Below are positions 20,944 through 32,960 of a stretch of DNA of 64,000 nt, piece by piece; position 1 is the stretch's first letter, and each line of letters begins with the position of its first letter. The translations under genes were made by a program, and so were the position numbers. The stretch is from Methylobacterium sp. Leaf99 (GTDB lineage: Bacteria; Pseudomonadota; Alphaproteobacteria; Rhizobiales; Beijerinckiaceae), in assembly GCF_001422375.1 (NCBI RefSeq), contig NZ_LMMU01000002.1, forward strand, positions 20,111 to 84,110, read 5' to 3'. The notes beneath the pieces were generated by a model. That model saw only the letters and a list, made by a program, of their open reading frames with translations, was not told the origin of the DNA and did no database searches.

Positions 20944-22077
20944 ATGCCGTTCGACGCCCTTCGCACACCGCTCCACGCCCTGCACCTGCGCCTCGGCGCC
21001 CGGATGGTGCCGTTCGCCGGCTATGCCATGCCGGTGCAGTACCCGGCGGGGCTGCTCAAGGAGCACCTGCACACCCGAGCCCAGGCCGGGCTGTTCGACG
21101 TGTCGCATATGGGCCAGATCCAGCTCGTCCCCCGGTCGGGCAGCCTCGCGGACGTCGCCCGCGCCCTGGAGACCCTGCTGCCCATCGACGTGCTCGGGCT
21201 CCAGCCCGGCCGTCAGCGCTACGGCCTCCTCCTCGATGGGGCCGGCGGCATCCGCGACGACCTGATGGTCGCCCAGTGCGGCGACAGCCTCCTCCTCGTG
21301 GTCAACGCCGCCAACAAGGCCGCCGACGAGGCGTACCTGCGGGCGCATCTCACGGGCATCTGCAAGATCGCGGTGCTGCCCCGCGCCCTCCTCGCCCTGC
21401 AAGGGCCGGGGGCGGAGGCCGCCCTGGCGCGCCTCGCCCCCGAGGTCGCCGCCATGCGCTTCATGGACGTGCGGGCCGTCCGTCTCGCCGGCACCTCCGC
21501 CCTCGTTGCCCGCTCCGGCTACACCGGCGAAGACGGCTTCGAGATCTCCGTGCCGGAGGACTACGCCGAAGCCCTGGCCGAAGCCCTGCTCGCCGACGCG
21601 ACCGTCGAGCCCATCGGTCTCGGCGCCCGCGATTCGCTCCGCCTGGAAGCCGGCCTGTGCCTGCACGGGGCGGACATCGACACCGGCACCGACCCCGTCG
21701 AGGCCGGGCTGTCCTGGGCAATCCCTCCCGTGCGCCGCCGGGGCGGCGCACGGGAGGGCGGATTTCCGGGTGCCGCGCGCATTCTCGATGCCATCGCCAC
21801 GGGCCCGTCCCGCACGCGCGTCGGCCTGCGCACCGAGGGCGCCGCCCCCGTCCGCGCCGGTGCCCCCCTGTTCGCCGAAGAGGCGGCGGGCGAGGCCATC
21901 GGCCGGGTCACCTCGGGTGGGTTCGGGCCGAGCCTGCAGGCGCCCGTCGCCATGGGCTACCTGCCCGTGGCGCTCGCCCGGCCCGGCACCCGCGTCTTCG
22001 CCGAGGTGCGCGGCCGGCGCCTGCCCATGGTGGTGAACGGCCTGCCCTTCGTGCCGTCCGGCTTCAAGCGCGCCTGA
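20944..22077 (+). CDS. gcvT: Glycine cleavage system T protein (aminomethyltransferase)
   Basis: 377 aa from the ATG at 20944; the open frame extends back through the riboswitch, so the later start is chosen. It transfers the methylene group from the lipoyl arm of GcvH to tetrahydrofolate and releases ammonia. Family features: [46 protein letters not shown] and [18 protein letters not shown]. The first gene of gcvTHP, controlled by the glycine riboswitch; it feeds one-carbon units into folate. Confidence 0.96.
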   Translation: MPFDALRTPLHALHLRLGARMVPFAGYAMPVQYPAGLLKEHLHTRAQAGLFDVSHMGQIQLVPRSGSLADVARALETLLPIDVLGLQPGRQRYGLLLDGAGGIRDDLMVAQCGDSLLLVVNAANKAADEAYLRAHLTGICKIAVLPRALLALQGPGAEAALARLAPEVAAMRFMDVRAVRLAGTSALVARSGYTGEDGFEISVPEDYAEALAEALLADATVEPIGLGARDSLRLEAGLCLHGADIDTGTDPVEAGLSWAIPPVRRRGGAREGGFPGAARILDAIATGPSRTRVGLRTEGAAPVRAGAPLFAEEAAGEAIGRVTSGGFGPSLQAPVAMGYLPVALARPGTRVFAEVRGRRLPMVVNGLPFVPSGFKRA

Positions 22078-22132
22078 ACCACGGCGCCGTCCCGGATTCC
22101 AACCTTCCCGACCTGACCCACAGGAGCGACCC

Positions 22133-22495
22133 ATGCTGCGATTCACCGACGAGCACGAATGGCTGGCCCGCGAGGGCGACGTCGCCACGGTGGGCATCAC
22201 CACCCATGCGGCCGAGCAGCTCGGCGACCTCGTCTTCATCGAACTGCCGAAGGTCGGCGCCCGCCTCGTGAAAGGCGAGGCGGCGGCCGTGGTGGAATCG
22301 GTCAAAGCCGCTTCCGACGTCTACGCGCCGGTCTCGGGCGAGGTCACGGAGGTCAACGACGCGGCTTTGGCCGATCCGGCGAGCGTCGGCAGCGACCCGC
22401 AGGGCGCCGGCTGGCTCTACCGCATCCGCCTCGACGACCCGTCCGCCCTCGACGGCCTCATGGACGAGGCCGCCTACGCGGCCTTCCCGAAGTAG
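22133..22495 (+). CDS. gcvH: Glycine cleavage system H protein
   Basis: 120 aa. The lipoylated Lys is residue 58 ([19 protein letters not shown]). N-terminal features: [29 protein letters not shown]. It carries the aminomethyl group between GcvP, GcvT and the dihydrolipoyl dehydrogenase, which is not in this window. It lies 55 bp after gcvT and 185 bp before gcvP, the latter gap being filled by a dyad repeat. Confidence 0.97.
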   Translation: MLRFTDEHEWLAREGDVATVGITTHAAEQLGDLVFIELPKVGARLVKGEAAAVVESVKAASDVYAPVSGEVTEVNDAALADPASVGSDPQGAGWLYRIRLDDPSALDGLMDEAAYAAFPK

Positions 22496-22507
22496 GGCGG
22501 AGCAGAA

Positions 22508-22640
22508 CCCTCCCCCCTCCGCGGGGGAGGGTGGACCGCGAATGCGGGCCGGGAGAGGGGAGCACCGCCCTTTCCGGAAAGGTCCGCGCGACCCCTCTCC
22601 CACCTGCTCCGCAGGCACCCTCTCCCGCAGAGGGGAGAGG
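22508..22640. repeat. GC-rich intergenic dyad repeat, copy 2 (inside the gcv operon)
   Basis: Same family as 15807-15928 and 32367-32509: CCTCCCCCCTCCGCGGGGGAGG half, CGGGAGAGGGG, then CCTCTCCCAC...GCAGAGGGGAGAGGG half. It fills nearly the whole gcvH-gcvP gap and should form a large hairpin in the gcv mRNA. Confidence 0.8.
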
Positions 22641-22680
22641 GTCGAGGGCGCGAACGCCACTCACACCTTAAGGTCCAGCC

Positions 22681-25527
<2,847 letters not shown>

Positions 25528-25533
25528 GGCCGC

Positions 25534-25573
25534 CCCAGGCGCTCCCGTCCCGTTCGGGGTGGGAGCGCCTGGG
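25534..25573. terminator. Perfect hairpin after gcvP
   Basis: CCCAGGCGCTCCC (25534-25546) and GGGAGCGCCTGGG (25561-25573) are exact complements around a loop that itself holds CCC-GTTC-GGG. No T-run; a likely 3'-end or processing hairpin for gcvTHP. The rest of the 25528-25821 gap shows no gene. Confidence 0.65.
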
Positions 25574-25821
25574 ATACGAAGGGGCGAGATTGGATCCTGC
25601 GGGTCCGTTGGTGGACCGACAGGCCATCCATGCGGAGCGCGATTGCCACCGCCGATTGGCGGCCTTATCGTCCGCTTCAGGCTGACGCTGCCTGCCGCTC
25701 GCCCCCGCAAGGGGATGGTGAAAGCGTCGTTCCACGTCTTCCCGCATTGCACTCCTTCCCAAGGGCGAATGCGTCAGCAACGCGAGCCCTGACGACGATT
25801 TGCCCAGGTCGAAGGAAGGCT

Positions 25822-26364
25822 ATGCGTTCTCATCACCCTGAGCCGAAAATCATGGCCAAAGCCCTGCGCGCAGCGCTGCAGGAGCACCAGGTCGCCATCA
25901 CCCATGCGGCGGCGCTCGAAATCGTCGCAGCCCAGCACGGCTTTGCAAACTGGAATGTCTTCGCCGCCGAAGGCCGTGCGACCGTCGAGGAAGGCATCCG
26001 TTTCAGCCAGACCTGCCCGATCATGCGGATCTTCGATGAAGGCGTCGCCAGGGCGTTCTATCTCGACTTCCTCGGTTTTCACCTGGATTGGGAGCATCGC
26101 TACGGCGAAAACTTTCCGCTCTATGCCCAAGTCTCGCGGGCCGGGCTGATCCTGCATCTCAGCGGCCATCATGGAGATGCGACGCCGGGATCGTCGGCGT
26201 TCGTGCGGATGCAGGGAGTCGAAGCCTATCAGCGGGAACTGACGGGGAAGGACTACAAGCACAATAAGCCGGGCTTGAAAGACGAGCCCCACGGCCTCGT
26301 AATGACCGTGACCGATCCGTTCAACAACCGCATCCACTTTTGCCAGGATAAGCCGCCGGCTTGA
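25822..26364 (+). CDS. Glyoxalase-superfamily (VOC) protein, bleomycin-resistance-like
   Basis: 180 aa from the ATG at 25822 (AAGGAAGG just upstream). The N-terminal ~55 residues (KIMAKALRAALQEHQVAI, then EIVAAQHGFANWNVFAA) form the small helical domain that often precedes such VOC proteins. The VOC barrel follows (IFDEGVARAFYLDFLGFHLDWEH ... LILHLSGHHGD ... VTDPFNNRIHF). Related proteins bind and neutralise bleomycin-type drugs or isomerise small thiol adducts; no substrate can be claimed here. Stands alone after the gcv operon. Confidence 0.83.
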   Translation: MRSHHPEPKIMAKALRAALQEHQVAITHAAALEIVAAQHGFANWNVFAAEGRATVEEGIRFSQTCPIMRIFDEGVARAFYLDFLGFHLDWEHRYGENFPLYAQVSRAGLILHLSGHHGDATPGSSAFVRMQGVEAYQRELTGKDYKHNKPGLKDEPHGLVMTVTDPFNNRIHFCQDKPPA

Positions 26365-26461
26365 ACCAGTTGGAGCGGACGTCGTCTACGCTTTCTGCTC
26401 CAGCCATAACGGACCGAGGGCGCCGGCACCGCACGCCGGAATCCGTTGCGGAGGAACGGCC

Positions 26462-26974
26462 ATGTCCGAAACGCGCTACACGATTCTCGCCAGCCCCATC
26501 GGGCCCCTCGTCCTCGCGGGTACGGATGAGCGGCTGGCCCGCATCGGCTTTCCCACCGGCAAGGGCGCGGTGACACCTGGGGTGGACTGGCACCGGGACG
26601 ATGCGGCTTTCGCCGAGGCGCGGGCGCAGTTCGCCGCCTATTTCGACGGACGCCTCACCCGGTTCGACCTCGCCCTCGCGCCGCGCGGCACGCCGTTCCA
26701 GCGGGCGGTCTGGTCGGAACTCACCCGCATTCCGCCGGGTGAGACCATCTCCTATGGCGAACTCGCCCGGCGCATCGGCCGCCCGAACGCCAGCCGGGCC
26801 GTGGGCGCGGCCAACGGCGCCAATCCGCTCCCCATCGTCGTCCCCTGCCACCGGGTGATCGGCGCCGGCGGCGCGCTCACGGGCTTTGCCGGCGGCGTCG
26901 AGACCAAGCGCTTCCTGCTGGCCTTGGAAGGCGGCCCGGCCGTGCCGGGACCGGGGCAGCTCAGTCTGCTGTGA
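26462..26974 (+). CDS. ogt: Methylated-DNA-[protein]-cysteine S-methyltransferase
   Basis: 170 aa. The acceptor Cys is residue 129 in IVVPCHRVIG. Other signatures: GTPFQRAVWSEL, IPPGETISYGELARRIGRP and SRAVGAANGANPLP. It repairs O6-alkylguanine by suicidal alkyl transfer. No Ada-type regulatory domain is present, so it is the Ogt/AGT-only form. Separate transcription is likely. Confidence 0.95.
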   Translation: MSETRYTILASPIGPLVLAGTDERLARIGFPTGKGAVTPGVDWHRDDAAFAEARAQFAAYFDGRLTRFDLALAPRGTPFQRAVWSELTRIPPGETISYGELARRIGRPNASRAVGAANGANPLPIVVPCHRVIGAGGALTGFAGGVETKRFLLALEGGPAVPGPGQLSLL

Positions 26975-27041
26975 CAGATCGTGACTGCGGCAGCCGGTCG
27001 ATGATCGATGACGCCCCCGTCCAGCGCGTTCAGGTTCTCCC

Positions 27042-27323
27042 CTAAAGACCGAGCTCGGAATGTGATCCGAGGCGCACGAGTTGAAGTGTCGTTTTATCGA
27101 CCAGCCGATAGATCAGAACGAGATCCGGTTTGACGTGACAATCGCGGTGATCCTTCCAGTTTCCTGTCAGGGCGTGGTCGCGCAGTTTCGGCGCGAGGGC
27201 GCGATCGTTCACGAGATCCTCCAGGATGGCAATCAGATCCGCCCGGAGCGTCGCTTGATGCCGGCCGCGCTGCTCCCGTTTGAAGTCGCGCTTGAACTGC
27301 GTCGTCCGTTCAATCGTCCGCAG
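27042..27323 (-). CDS. yafQ: YafQ-family mRNA interferase toxin (apparent CTG start)
   Basis: 93 aa if translation starts at the CTG at 27323, giving RTIERTTQFKRDFKREQRG after the initiator. The rest matches YafQ: LRDHALTGNWKDHRDCHVKP, then DLVLIYRLVDKTTLQLVRLGSHSELGL, including the catalytic-region His residues. No ATG, GTG or TTG lies in frame before this conserved N-terminus: the nearest upstream in-frame codon is a TGA at about 27338. ATT at 27314 is the other candidate. It overlaps the DinJ/RelB-like antitoxin stop by 14 bp. YafQ cleaves mRNA at the ribosome. Confidence 0.85.
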   Translation of the reverse strand: MRTIERTTQFKRDFKREQRGRHQATLRADLIAILEDLVNDRALAPKLRDHALTGNWKDHRDCHVKPDLVLIYRLVDKTTLQLVRLGSHSELGL

Positions 27324-27573
27324 CGAGATCGGCCATCAGCGCCGTGACGCCCGAAAAGCGCGTGAGTTTGCCTTCGCGGGCCTCGCGCATGGCCGCGACG
27401 GTCGTCTCGTTCGGCACCAGGGGCTCGAACGGGAGGGCCTTCTCGCGGGCGACGCGGGTGAGCATCATCCGGATCGCATCGGATGGCGTCAGGCCGATGG
27501 CCGCGAGAACGATGGTGGCCTCCTCCTTCGTGGCGGCGTCGATCCGAGCCTGAATCAGCTTGTTGGCGGCCAT
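27310..27573 (-). CDS. dinJ: DinJ/RelB-family antitoxin
   Basis: 87 aa from the ATG at 27573. The ribbon-helix-helix N-terminus (ANKLIQARIDAATKEEATIV) and GLTPSDAIRMMLTRVAREKALPFEPLVPN are typical of DinJ. The C-terminal part binds the toxin. It precedes and overlaps the YafQ-like toxin gene; the pair would autoregulate through the RHH domain. A longer frame to 27618 adds an unlikely N-terminus. Confidence 0.88.
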   Translation of the reverse strand: MAANKLIQARIDAATKEEATIVLAAIGLTPSDAIRMMLTRVAREKALPFEPLVPNETTVAAMREAREGKLTRFSGVTALMADLAADD

Positions 27574-27632
27574 GGTGGTTTTCCCGTCTGCACGACACTG
27601 TAATGCAGACCAGGACATTTCGCGAGGGGGGC

Positions 27633-29324
27633 ATGGCGGAGACGAACACGCGTTTGGGACGCCTCGGCCAGGATGCGGTGCGGCTCCTGCGTCCGCTCTG
27701 GCCGCTGGTCGCGGGCTCCTCGGCCATCGGCGCGGCGAGCGGGCTGGCGACGGCGGCGGTCCTGGCCAAGGTCAACACGGCGATCCACGCCGAGGGCGGC
27801 CTGCCGGAGAACTTTTTGCCGATCTTCCTCGGCCTCGTCGTCCTCGGCGTCGGCGGGTCCCTCGTCTCCGGCCTCGGCAGCAGCCTGGCCGGCGGGCGCA
27901 TCAACGCGACCCTGAACCGGGATCTGGCGGACCTGATCCTGACCGCGCCGCTCTCCCGCATCGAACGGCTCGGCCGCCACCGCGTCCTCGCCTCCCTGAA
28001 CGAGGACGCCGGCACCCTCTCGCGGGTCATCGGGCTCCTGTCGGGCCTGATCATCCAGATCGGCGTGCTGACCGGCTGCCTCGCCTACCTGCTCACCCTC
28101 TCACCGCCCCTGTTCGCGATCACCGCCATCGGCTTCGGCCTCGGCAGCTACGGCGAGGCCGTCCTGCGCCGCCGGGCGATGGTCCATTTCCGGACGCGCC
28201 GCACCCTCGTGGAGACACAGCAGAAGCACTACCAGACCCTCACCGAGGGCTGCCGGGAACTGCGCCTCAACAAGGTGCGCCGCCTGCGGGTGCGCAACGA
28301 GGCCCTGGCCGGCTGCATCGAGAGCCTGCGGCGCAACGCCTGGACGACGCAGACGCTGTTCGAGTTCTCCTACCTGATCAAGAAGCTCGCCCTGTTCGCC
28401 ACCATCGCGGCGATCATCGCCTACAAGGCCCTCGTCGGGATCGACAATGCCGTCCTGTCGGGCTTCGTGCTGGTGCTGCTCTACGTGGAGACGCCGGTCA
28501 GCTACATCCTCGCCTGCCTGCCCGAGATCGGCCGGGCGCAGGTCGCCTACGGGCGCATCGCCGAATTCTCGGCGGATCGGGACATGGCCGAGCCCGATCT
28601 CCTCACACCCGCCATCCCGCCCGCATCCACCGGCATCGACACCATCGAGCTGCGTGGCGTCAGCCACACCTTCCCGTCCGTGGACGGCGGGCCGGCCTTC
28701 ACCCTCGGCCCCGTCGACCTGACCCTCCGGCGGGGCGAAATCCTGTTCATCGTCGGCGAGAACGGCTCGGGCAAGACCACCCTGATCAAGCTGATCCTCG
28801 GCCTCTACCCGCCGCAGACGGGCACGCTCCTCCTCGACGGCGTGCCGGTGACGGGGGAGACCCGCGACGCCTATCGCCAGCACTTCTCGGCGGTGTTCTT
28901 CGACTACACCCTGTTCGACGACCTCGTGATGCCCGCCGGCCTGGGCGCACGGGCGGGGGACGCCTACCTCGAAAAACTCGATCTCGCCCACAAGGTCGCG
29001 ATCCGGGACGGCGCGTTCTCGACCACGGATCTGTCGGCGGGGCAGCGCAAGCGCCTCGCCCTGATCCAGGCCTCTCTGGAAGGACGCCCGGTCCTCGTCC
29101 TCGACGAGTGGGCCGCCGAGCAGGACCCGACCTTCCGGCGCCTGTTCTACGCGGACCTGCTGCCGGCCCTGAAGCGCGAGGGCCGGACCCTCGTCGTCAT
29201 CAGCCACGACGACCGCTACTTCGACGCCGCCGACCGGGTGATCCACCTGGACGACGGCCGGATGACCGAGGCGCCGGGCGGGGTCCCGGCCCGGGCGGAG
29301 CCCTCCTACTTCGGCAGCGCGTAG
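27633..29324 (+). CDS. Cyclic peptide export-type ABC transporter (SyrD/PvdE-like, fused permease-ATPase)
   Basis: 563 aa from the ATG at 27633 (GCGAGGGGG just upstream). About six membrane helices occupy residues 20-320. The ATPase has Walker A IVGENGSGKTTL, signature LSAGQRKRLALIQ, Walker B PVLVLDEWAAEQDP and the switch His in VVISHDDRYF. The WAAEQDP form of Walker B and LSAGQRKRLAL are characteristic of SyrD/PvdE/YojI exporters of cyclic peptides and siderophores. No biosynthetic gene lies beside it. Its 3' end overlaps the convergent GyrI-like gene by 19 bp. Confidence 0.88.
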   Translation: MAETNTRLGRLGQDAVRLLRPLWPLVAGSSAIGAASGLATAAVLAKVNTAIHAEGGLPENFLPIFLGLVVLGVGGSLVSGLGSSLAGGRINATLNRDLADLILTAPLSRIERLGRHRVLASLNEDAGTLSRVIGLLSGLIIQIGVLTGCLAYLLTLSPPLFAITAIGFGLGSYGEAVLRRRAMVHFRTRRTLVETQQKHYQTLTEGCRELRLNKVRRLRVRNEALAGCIESLRRNAWTTQTLFEFSYLIKKLALFATIAAIIAYKALVGIDNAVLSGFVLVLLYVETPVSYILACLPEIGRAQVAYGRIAEFSADRDMAEPDLLTPAIPPASTGIDTIELRGVSHTFPSVDGGPAFTLGPVDLTLRRGEILFIVGENGSGKTTLIKLILGLYPPQTGTLLLDGVPVTGETRDAYRQHFSAVFFDYTLFDDLVMPAGLGARAGDAYLEKLDLAHKVAIRDGAFSTTDLSAGQRKRLALIQASLEGRPVLVLDEWAAEQDPTFRRLFYADLLPALKREGRTLVVISHDDRYFDAADRVIHLDDGRMTEAPGGVPARAEPSYFGSA

Positions 29325-30001
29325 ATGTTCACGTCGAGCTTCTCGTCGGCCTTGTCGTTGAGGTCGGTGACGTATTCCTCGATGAACCGGTCCTGCACCA
29401 CCACGTCCTTGGCGTCGAGGTAGGCGGTCAGGGTCTCGTAGGTGCCGTCGATCTCGTCGTAGGAGCCCCGGTGCGGGAAGCGCAGGGCCTTGCCGCTCGG
29501 GGTGGTGCCGAAGCGCAGGCCGTCGACCTCGGCGGGCTTCGGGTCCGGCATCGCCGCGATGGGGATCATCGCGTCGTACTGGAACCCGTCGTCGTCGGTC
29601 TTGGCGAAGACCGCCAGCGGCCGGCCCACGGGCGCGATCCCGGCCTTGGCGAGATCCGCCTCGATGCGCTGGAACGCCGCCTTCAGGCTCGGCACCGCTT
29701 CCTCCCACTTCGCCCGCCCCGCCAGGATCGCGGCGGGCTTGGCCGGCAGGGACACGGTATCGACGTCGTTGGCGTCGCCCGGCGTCTCCACCAGGGTCTT
29801 TCGCGGGGCGGCCGTGGGGGTCGCGGCCGGGGCGGCGCCCGCCTGGGCCGGAACCGGCACGTCGGGGCTGCCCGGACCGGCCGGGCCGGGGGTCGTCGTG
29901 GTTGGCAGCGGATTGGCGACGGCGGGCGGCACCGCCTCTTCCGCGTGGGCGAGGCCGGCAGCCAGGCATCCGGCGAGCAGCGTCAGGCGAAAGCGAATCA
30001 C
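29306..30001 (-). CDS. Secreted GyrI-like (effector-binding) domain protein
   Basis: 231 aa from the GTG at 30001, which starts a signal peptide ([19 protein letters not shown]). A Pro/Thr/Ala-rich linker (about 25-80) leads to a GyrI-like domain: [36 protein letters not shown] and [24 protein letters not shown] segments with the conserved Glu in FIEEYVTDL. GyrI-like domains normally bind small hydrophobic ligands in cytoplasmic regulators; an exported one might bind a ligand in the periplasm. It faces the ABC exporter tail to tail with overlap. Confidence 0.82.
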   Translation of the reverse strand: MIRFRLTLLAGCLAAGLAHAEEAVPPAVANPLPTTTTPGPAGPGSPDVPVPAQAGAAPAATPTAAPRKTLVETPGDANDVDTVSLPAKPAAILAGRAKWEEAVPSLKAAFQRIEADLAKAGIAPVGRPLAVFAKTDDDGFQYDAMIPIAAMPDPKPAEVDGLRFGTTPSGKALRFPHRGSYDEIDGTYETLTAYLDAKDVVVQDRFIEEYVTDLNDKADEKLDVNIYALPK

Positions 30002-30231
30002 GGCGGGCGCTCCGGAGGATCGCGGCCTCCCGGGGAGGCCGAAGCATGGGATGTCAACGTAGTGACGAAGCCGGTCGCCCGCGAGGCGCATCGGGTGTCC
30101 GCGCGCACGAACGTGAGCGGGCGCGGCGCTTCTGCAACGCAGCCCCCCGGCGGCTCCGCGTGCGCGGCCCGAGGCTTTCGCCTATATGCGGGGGCCCGGG
30201 CCCTTCCGCCGGGGCAGCCATCCCGAGAGAC

Positions 30232-31119
30232 ATGAGCGCACTCGCCCACCGACGGTTCCTGAAGATGAACGGCGCCGGCAACGCCATCGTGGTGCTGGAC
30301 CTGCGCGGCACCGACATCCGGGTCGCCGCCGAGGAGGTCCGGGCCATCGCGGCCCATCCGACGTCCGCCTTCGACCAGCTCATGGTGATCCACGACGCGC
30401 GCACCCCCGGCACGGACGCTGCCCTGCGCATCTACAACACCGACGGCTCGGAGGCCGGCGCCTGCGGCAACGGCACGCGCTGCGTCGCCTACGCCATGCT
30501 CGACGATCCCGCCATGGCCCGCCCCGCCGAGAGCGGGCGCCTGACCCTGGAGACGCGGGGCGGTCTAGTGAGCGTCAAGCGCATGGCCGAGCGGTCCTTC
30601 ACCGTCGACATGGGCCGGCCCAGGCTCAAGTGGGACGAGATCCCCCTGGCCGAGCCGTTCCAGGACACCCGGCGCATCGAGCTCCAGGTCGGCCCCATCG
30701 ACGCGCCGGTGCTGCACTCGCCGGCGGTGGTCAACATGGGCAACCCGCACGCGATCTTCTTCGTCGATCGCGATCCGGAGACCTACGACCTCGCCCGCAT
30801 CGGCCCGATGCTGGAGAACCATCCGCTCTTTCCCGACCGCGCCAACATCTCCCTCGCCCGGGTGACGGGCCCCGACGCCATCACCCTGCGGGTGTGGGAG
30901 CGGGGCGCCGGCCTGACCCTCGCCTGCGGCACCGCCGCCTGCGCCACCATGGTGGCGGCCTCGCGCCTGCGCATGATCGGCCGGGGCGCCACCGTGACCC
31001 TGCCCGGCGGCGACCTCGTCATCGAGTGGCGCGCCGACGACCACGTCCTCATGACCGGCCCCGTGGCGCTCGAATGGGACGGCACCTTCGATCCCGCCCT
31101 GTTCGCGGGCGCCGCCTGA
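30232..31119 (+). CDS. dapF: Diaminopimelate epimerase
   Basis: 295 aa from the ATG at 30232. It interconverts LL- and meso-diaminopimelate for lysine and peptidoglycan. The two catalytic Cys residues are in GACGNGTRC and [27 protein letters not shown] and [11 protein letters not shown] are also typical. It is followed without any gap by mtaB (TGA then ATG), so the two form an operon. The open frame extends upstream, but the N-terminus fits this ATG. Confidence 0.95.
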   Translation: MSALAHRRFLKMNGAGNAIVVLDLRGTDIRVAAEEVRAIAAHPTSAFDQLMVIHDARTPGTDAALRIYNTDGSEAGACGNGTRCVAYAMLDDPAMARPAESGRLTLETRGGLVSVKRMAERSFTVDMGRPRLKWDEIPLAEPFQDTRRIELQVGPIDAPVLHSPAVVNMGNPHAIFFVDRDPETYDLARIGPMLENHPLFPDRANISLARVTGPDAITLRVWERGAGLTLACGTAACATMVAASRLRMIGRGATVTLPGGDLVIEWRADDHVLMTGPVALEWDGTFDPALFAGAA

Positions 31120-32361
31120 ATGGCCGTCGAGACCCTCACCTTCGGCTGCCGGCTCAACACCGTCGAGGCGGAGGTGATGCGCGGCCACGCCGAGCCCCAT
31201 GCGGGCGACGACCTCGTCATCGTCAACACCTGCGCGGTGACCCAGGAGGCCGGGCGTCAGGCCCGCAAGGCGATCCGCCGCCTCGCCCGCGACCGGCCGG
31301 GCGCGCGCATCGTCGTCACCGGCTGCGGCGCGCAGGTGGAGACCGACCTCTACGCCGCCATGCCGGAGGTCGCCCGCCTCGTCGGCAACGACGCGAAGAC
31401 GCGTCGAGAGACCTGGGCACCCGCCCGCGTCCCCCCCGACCGCGCGGCGGTGGACGACATCATGGCCGTCCGCACGGCCGCGCCGACCCGGATCGCCGCC
31501 ATCGCCGGGCAGACCCGGGCCTTCGTGCCGGTGCAGAACGGCTGCGACCACCGCTGCACCTTCTGCGTCATCCCGTTCGGGCGCGGCAACTCGCGCTCCG
31601 TGCCCCCGGCGGACGTGGTCGATCAGGTCCGCCGCATCGTCGACCATGGCGGGCGGGAGGTGGTGCTCACGGGCGTCGATCTCACCGCCTACGGCCGCGA
31701 TTTTTCGGACCCATCGAGCCTCGGACGCCTGACGCAGGCGATCCTGTCCGGCGTGCCCGACCTCGCCCGCCTGCGCCTGTCCTCCATCGATTCCATCGAG
31801 GCCGACGACGCCCTCATGGACGCCATCGCCGGCGCGGCCCGGCTGATGCCGCATCTCCACCTCTCGCTCCAGGCCGGCGACGACCTCATCCTCAAGCGGA
31901 TGAAGCGCCGCCACGGCCGCGCCGATGCGATCCGCTTCTGCGCCGCCGTGCGCCGCCTGCGGCCGGAGGTGGTGTTCGGCGCCGACCTCATCGCGGGGTT
32001 TCCCACGGAGACGGAGGCGCAGTTCGCCCGCTCCCTCGACCTCGTGGCCGAATGCGGCCTGACCCATCTCCACGTGTTCCCGTACTCGCCCCGCCCCGGC
32101 ACCCCGGCCGCGCGGATGCCGCCGGTGCCGGGGGACGTGGTGCGCGCCCGCGCCGCGCGGTTGCGGGCTGCGGGGGCGGCGGCCCTGGAGGGGCATCTCG
32201 AGGGTCAGGTCGGGCGCACCCACCGGGTGCTGACCGAGCGCGGCGGCCTCGGCCGCACGGAGGGGTTCACCCCGGTGCGGCTGGCGGCGGACGCAGCGGC
32301 CGGAGAACTGCGGGACGTCACCATCGCCGGGCATGACGGGAAGGTGCTGATCGCGGCCTGA
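31120..32361 (+). CDS. mtaB: tRNA (N6-L-threonylcarbamoyladenosine(37)-C2)-methylthiotransferase
   Basis: 413 aa radical-SAM methylthiotransferase. The N-terminal UPF0004 cluster cysteines are in LTFGCRLNTVE, IVNTCAVT and VTGCGAQ. The radical-SAM cluster is NGCDHRCTFCVIPFGRGNSR. It adds a methylthio group to t6A37 in ANN-decoding tRNAs. It starts directly after the dapF stop. Compared with RimO and MiaB, GCRLN marks MtaB. A dyad repeat follows 5 bp downstream. Confidence 0.94.
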   Translation: MAVETLTFGCRLNTVEAEVMRGHAEPHAGDDLVIVNTCAVTQEAGRQARKAIRRLARDRPGARIVVTGCGAQVETDLYAAMPEVARLVGNDAKTRRETWAPARVPPDRAAVDDIMAVRTAAPTRIAAIAGQTRAFVPVQNGCDHRCTFCVIPFGRGNSRSVPPADVVDQVRRIVDHGGREVVLTGVDLTAYGRDFSDPSSLGRLTQAILSGVPDLARLRLSSIDSIEADDALMDAIAGAARLMPHLHLSLQAGDDLILKRMKRRHGRADAIRFCAAVRRLRPEVVFGADLIAGFPTETEAQFARSLDLVAECGLTHLHVFPYSPRPGTPAARMPPVPGDVVRARAARLRAAGAAALEGHLEGQVGRTHRVLTERGGLGRTEGFTPVRLAADAAAGELRDVTIAGHDGKVLIAA

Positions 32362-32366
32362 CGAAC

Positions 32367-32509
32367 CCTCCCCCCTTTGCGGGGGAGGGTGCCTGCGGAG
32401 CAGGCGGGAGAGGGGCAGCGCGACTTTCCAGGATATGGCAGTGCTCCCCCTCATCCGACCCGCTGACGCGGGCCACCTTCTCCCGCAGGGGGGAGAAGGA
32501 TTTCTCGCC
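32367..32509. repeat. GC-rich intergenic dyad repeat, copy 3
   Basis: Starts 5 bp after the mtaB stop: CCTCCCCCCTTTGCGGGGGA half and the small hairpin GCCTGCGGAGCAGGC, then CCCCCTCATCCGACCCGC and CACCTTCTCCCGC...GGAGAAGG. It matches copy 1 nearly base for base in the second half. Members at 15807-15928 and 22508-22640. Confidence 0.8.
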
Positions 32510-32539
32510 GCGACGCCAGCGTCAGAATGCCGAAATGTC

Positions 32540-32568
32540 TTGACAATATTCCTATTCCGTGGTTGTCT
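32540..32568 (+). promoter_or_regulatory. Possible promoter for a noncoding transcript
   Basis: A perfect TTGACA (32540-32545) is followed after 17 nt by TTGTCT (32563-32568), a poor -10 match. It lies in a short AT-richer patch just before the highly structured GC-rich stretch. Confidence 0.35.
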
Positions 32569-32574
32569 CCGCTC

Positions 32575-32960
32575 ACTCGCCTCCCACACGGGAGGCCCCC
32601 CGGCGGACCGGGTCGGGGGGCTCGGGGGGAGGAGACGGTGCCCCGCGTCGATGGCCCGGTCGCCATCGCCCCCCCGGGCCGCGCCGGCGACGCAAGGTGC
32701 CCTGGACGGGGAGGCCGTGCTGAGGCTGGCTCCGGGACCCTGGGGCGCACCGAGAGAACGGACGGTCCGCCCACTACGAGGCGGGCTCGGGGCTTCGTGC
32801 CCTGATTAGTCGGCTGCCGCACCGGCGCTTCCGCAAGGGGCGTCGCGTCGAGCGGAGGAGGGCCGCCACTAGCCGAGTCGCCGACGCCGTGAAGACATCG
32901 TGACGAAACGGACCGGCCCCGAAACGGGCCGGGCCGGGGGACGCCGGGGGACCGGCTTAA
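32575..32960 (+). ncRNA. Candidate structured noncoding RNA in a 570-bp gap (unassigned)
   Basis: No convincing coding frame in 32510-33083. The plus strand folds well by eye. An outer stem CGGTGCCCC (about 32636-32644) pairs with GGGGCGCACCG (about 32742-32752). It encloses GCGTCG...CGACGC, which itself encloses GATGGC-CCGGTC-GCCATC. A final hairpin CGGCCC-CGAAAC-GGGCCG (about 32922-32940) could end the transcript. Conserved cores of RNase P RNA, tmRNA and SRP RNA are absent. A decayed GC-rich spacer is the alternative. Confidence 0.35.

Noticed and set aside
32575..32960. RNase P RNA, tmRNA or SRP RNA in the structured gap
   Set aside because: The conserved cores (GAGGAAAGTC of RNase P, the tmRNA resume region, GGAAGGAAGCAG of SRP RNA) were not found on either strand.
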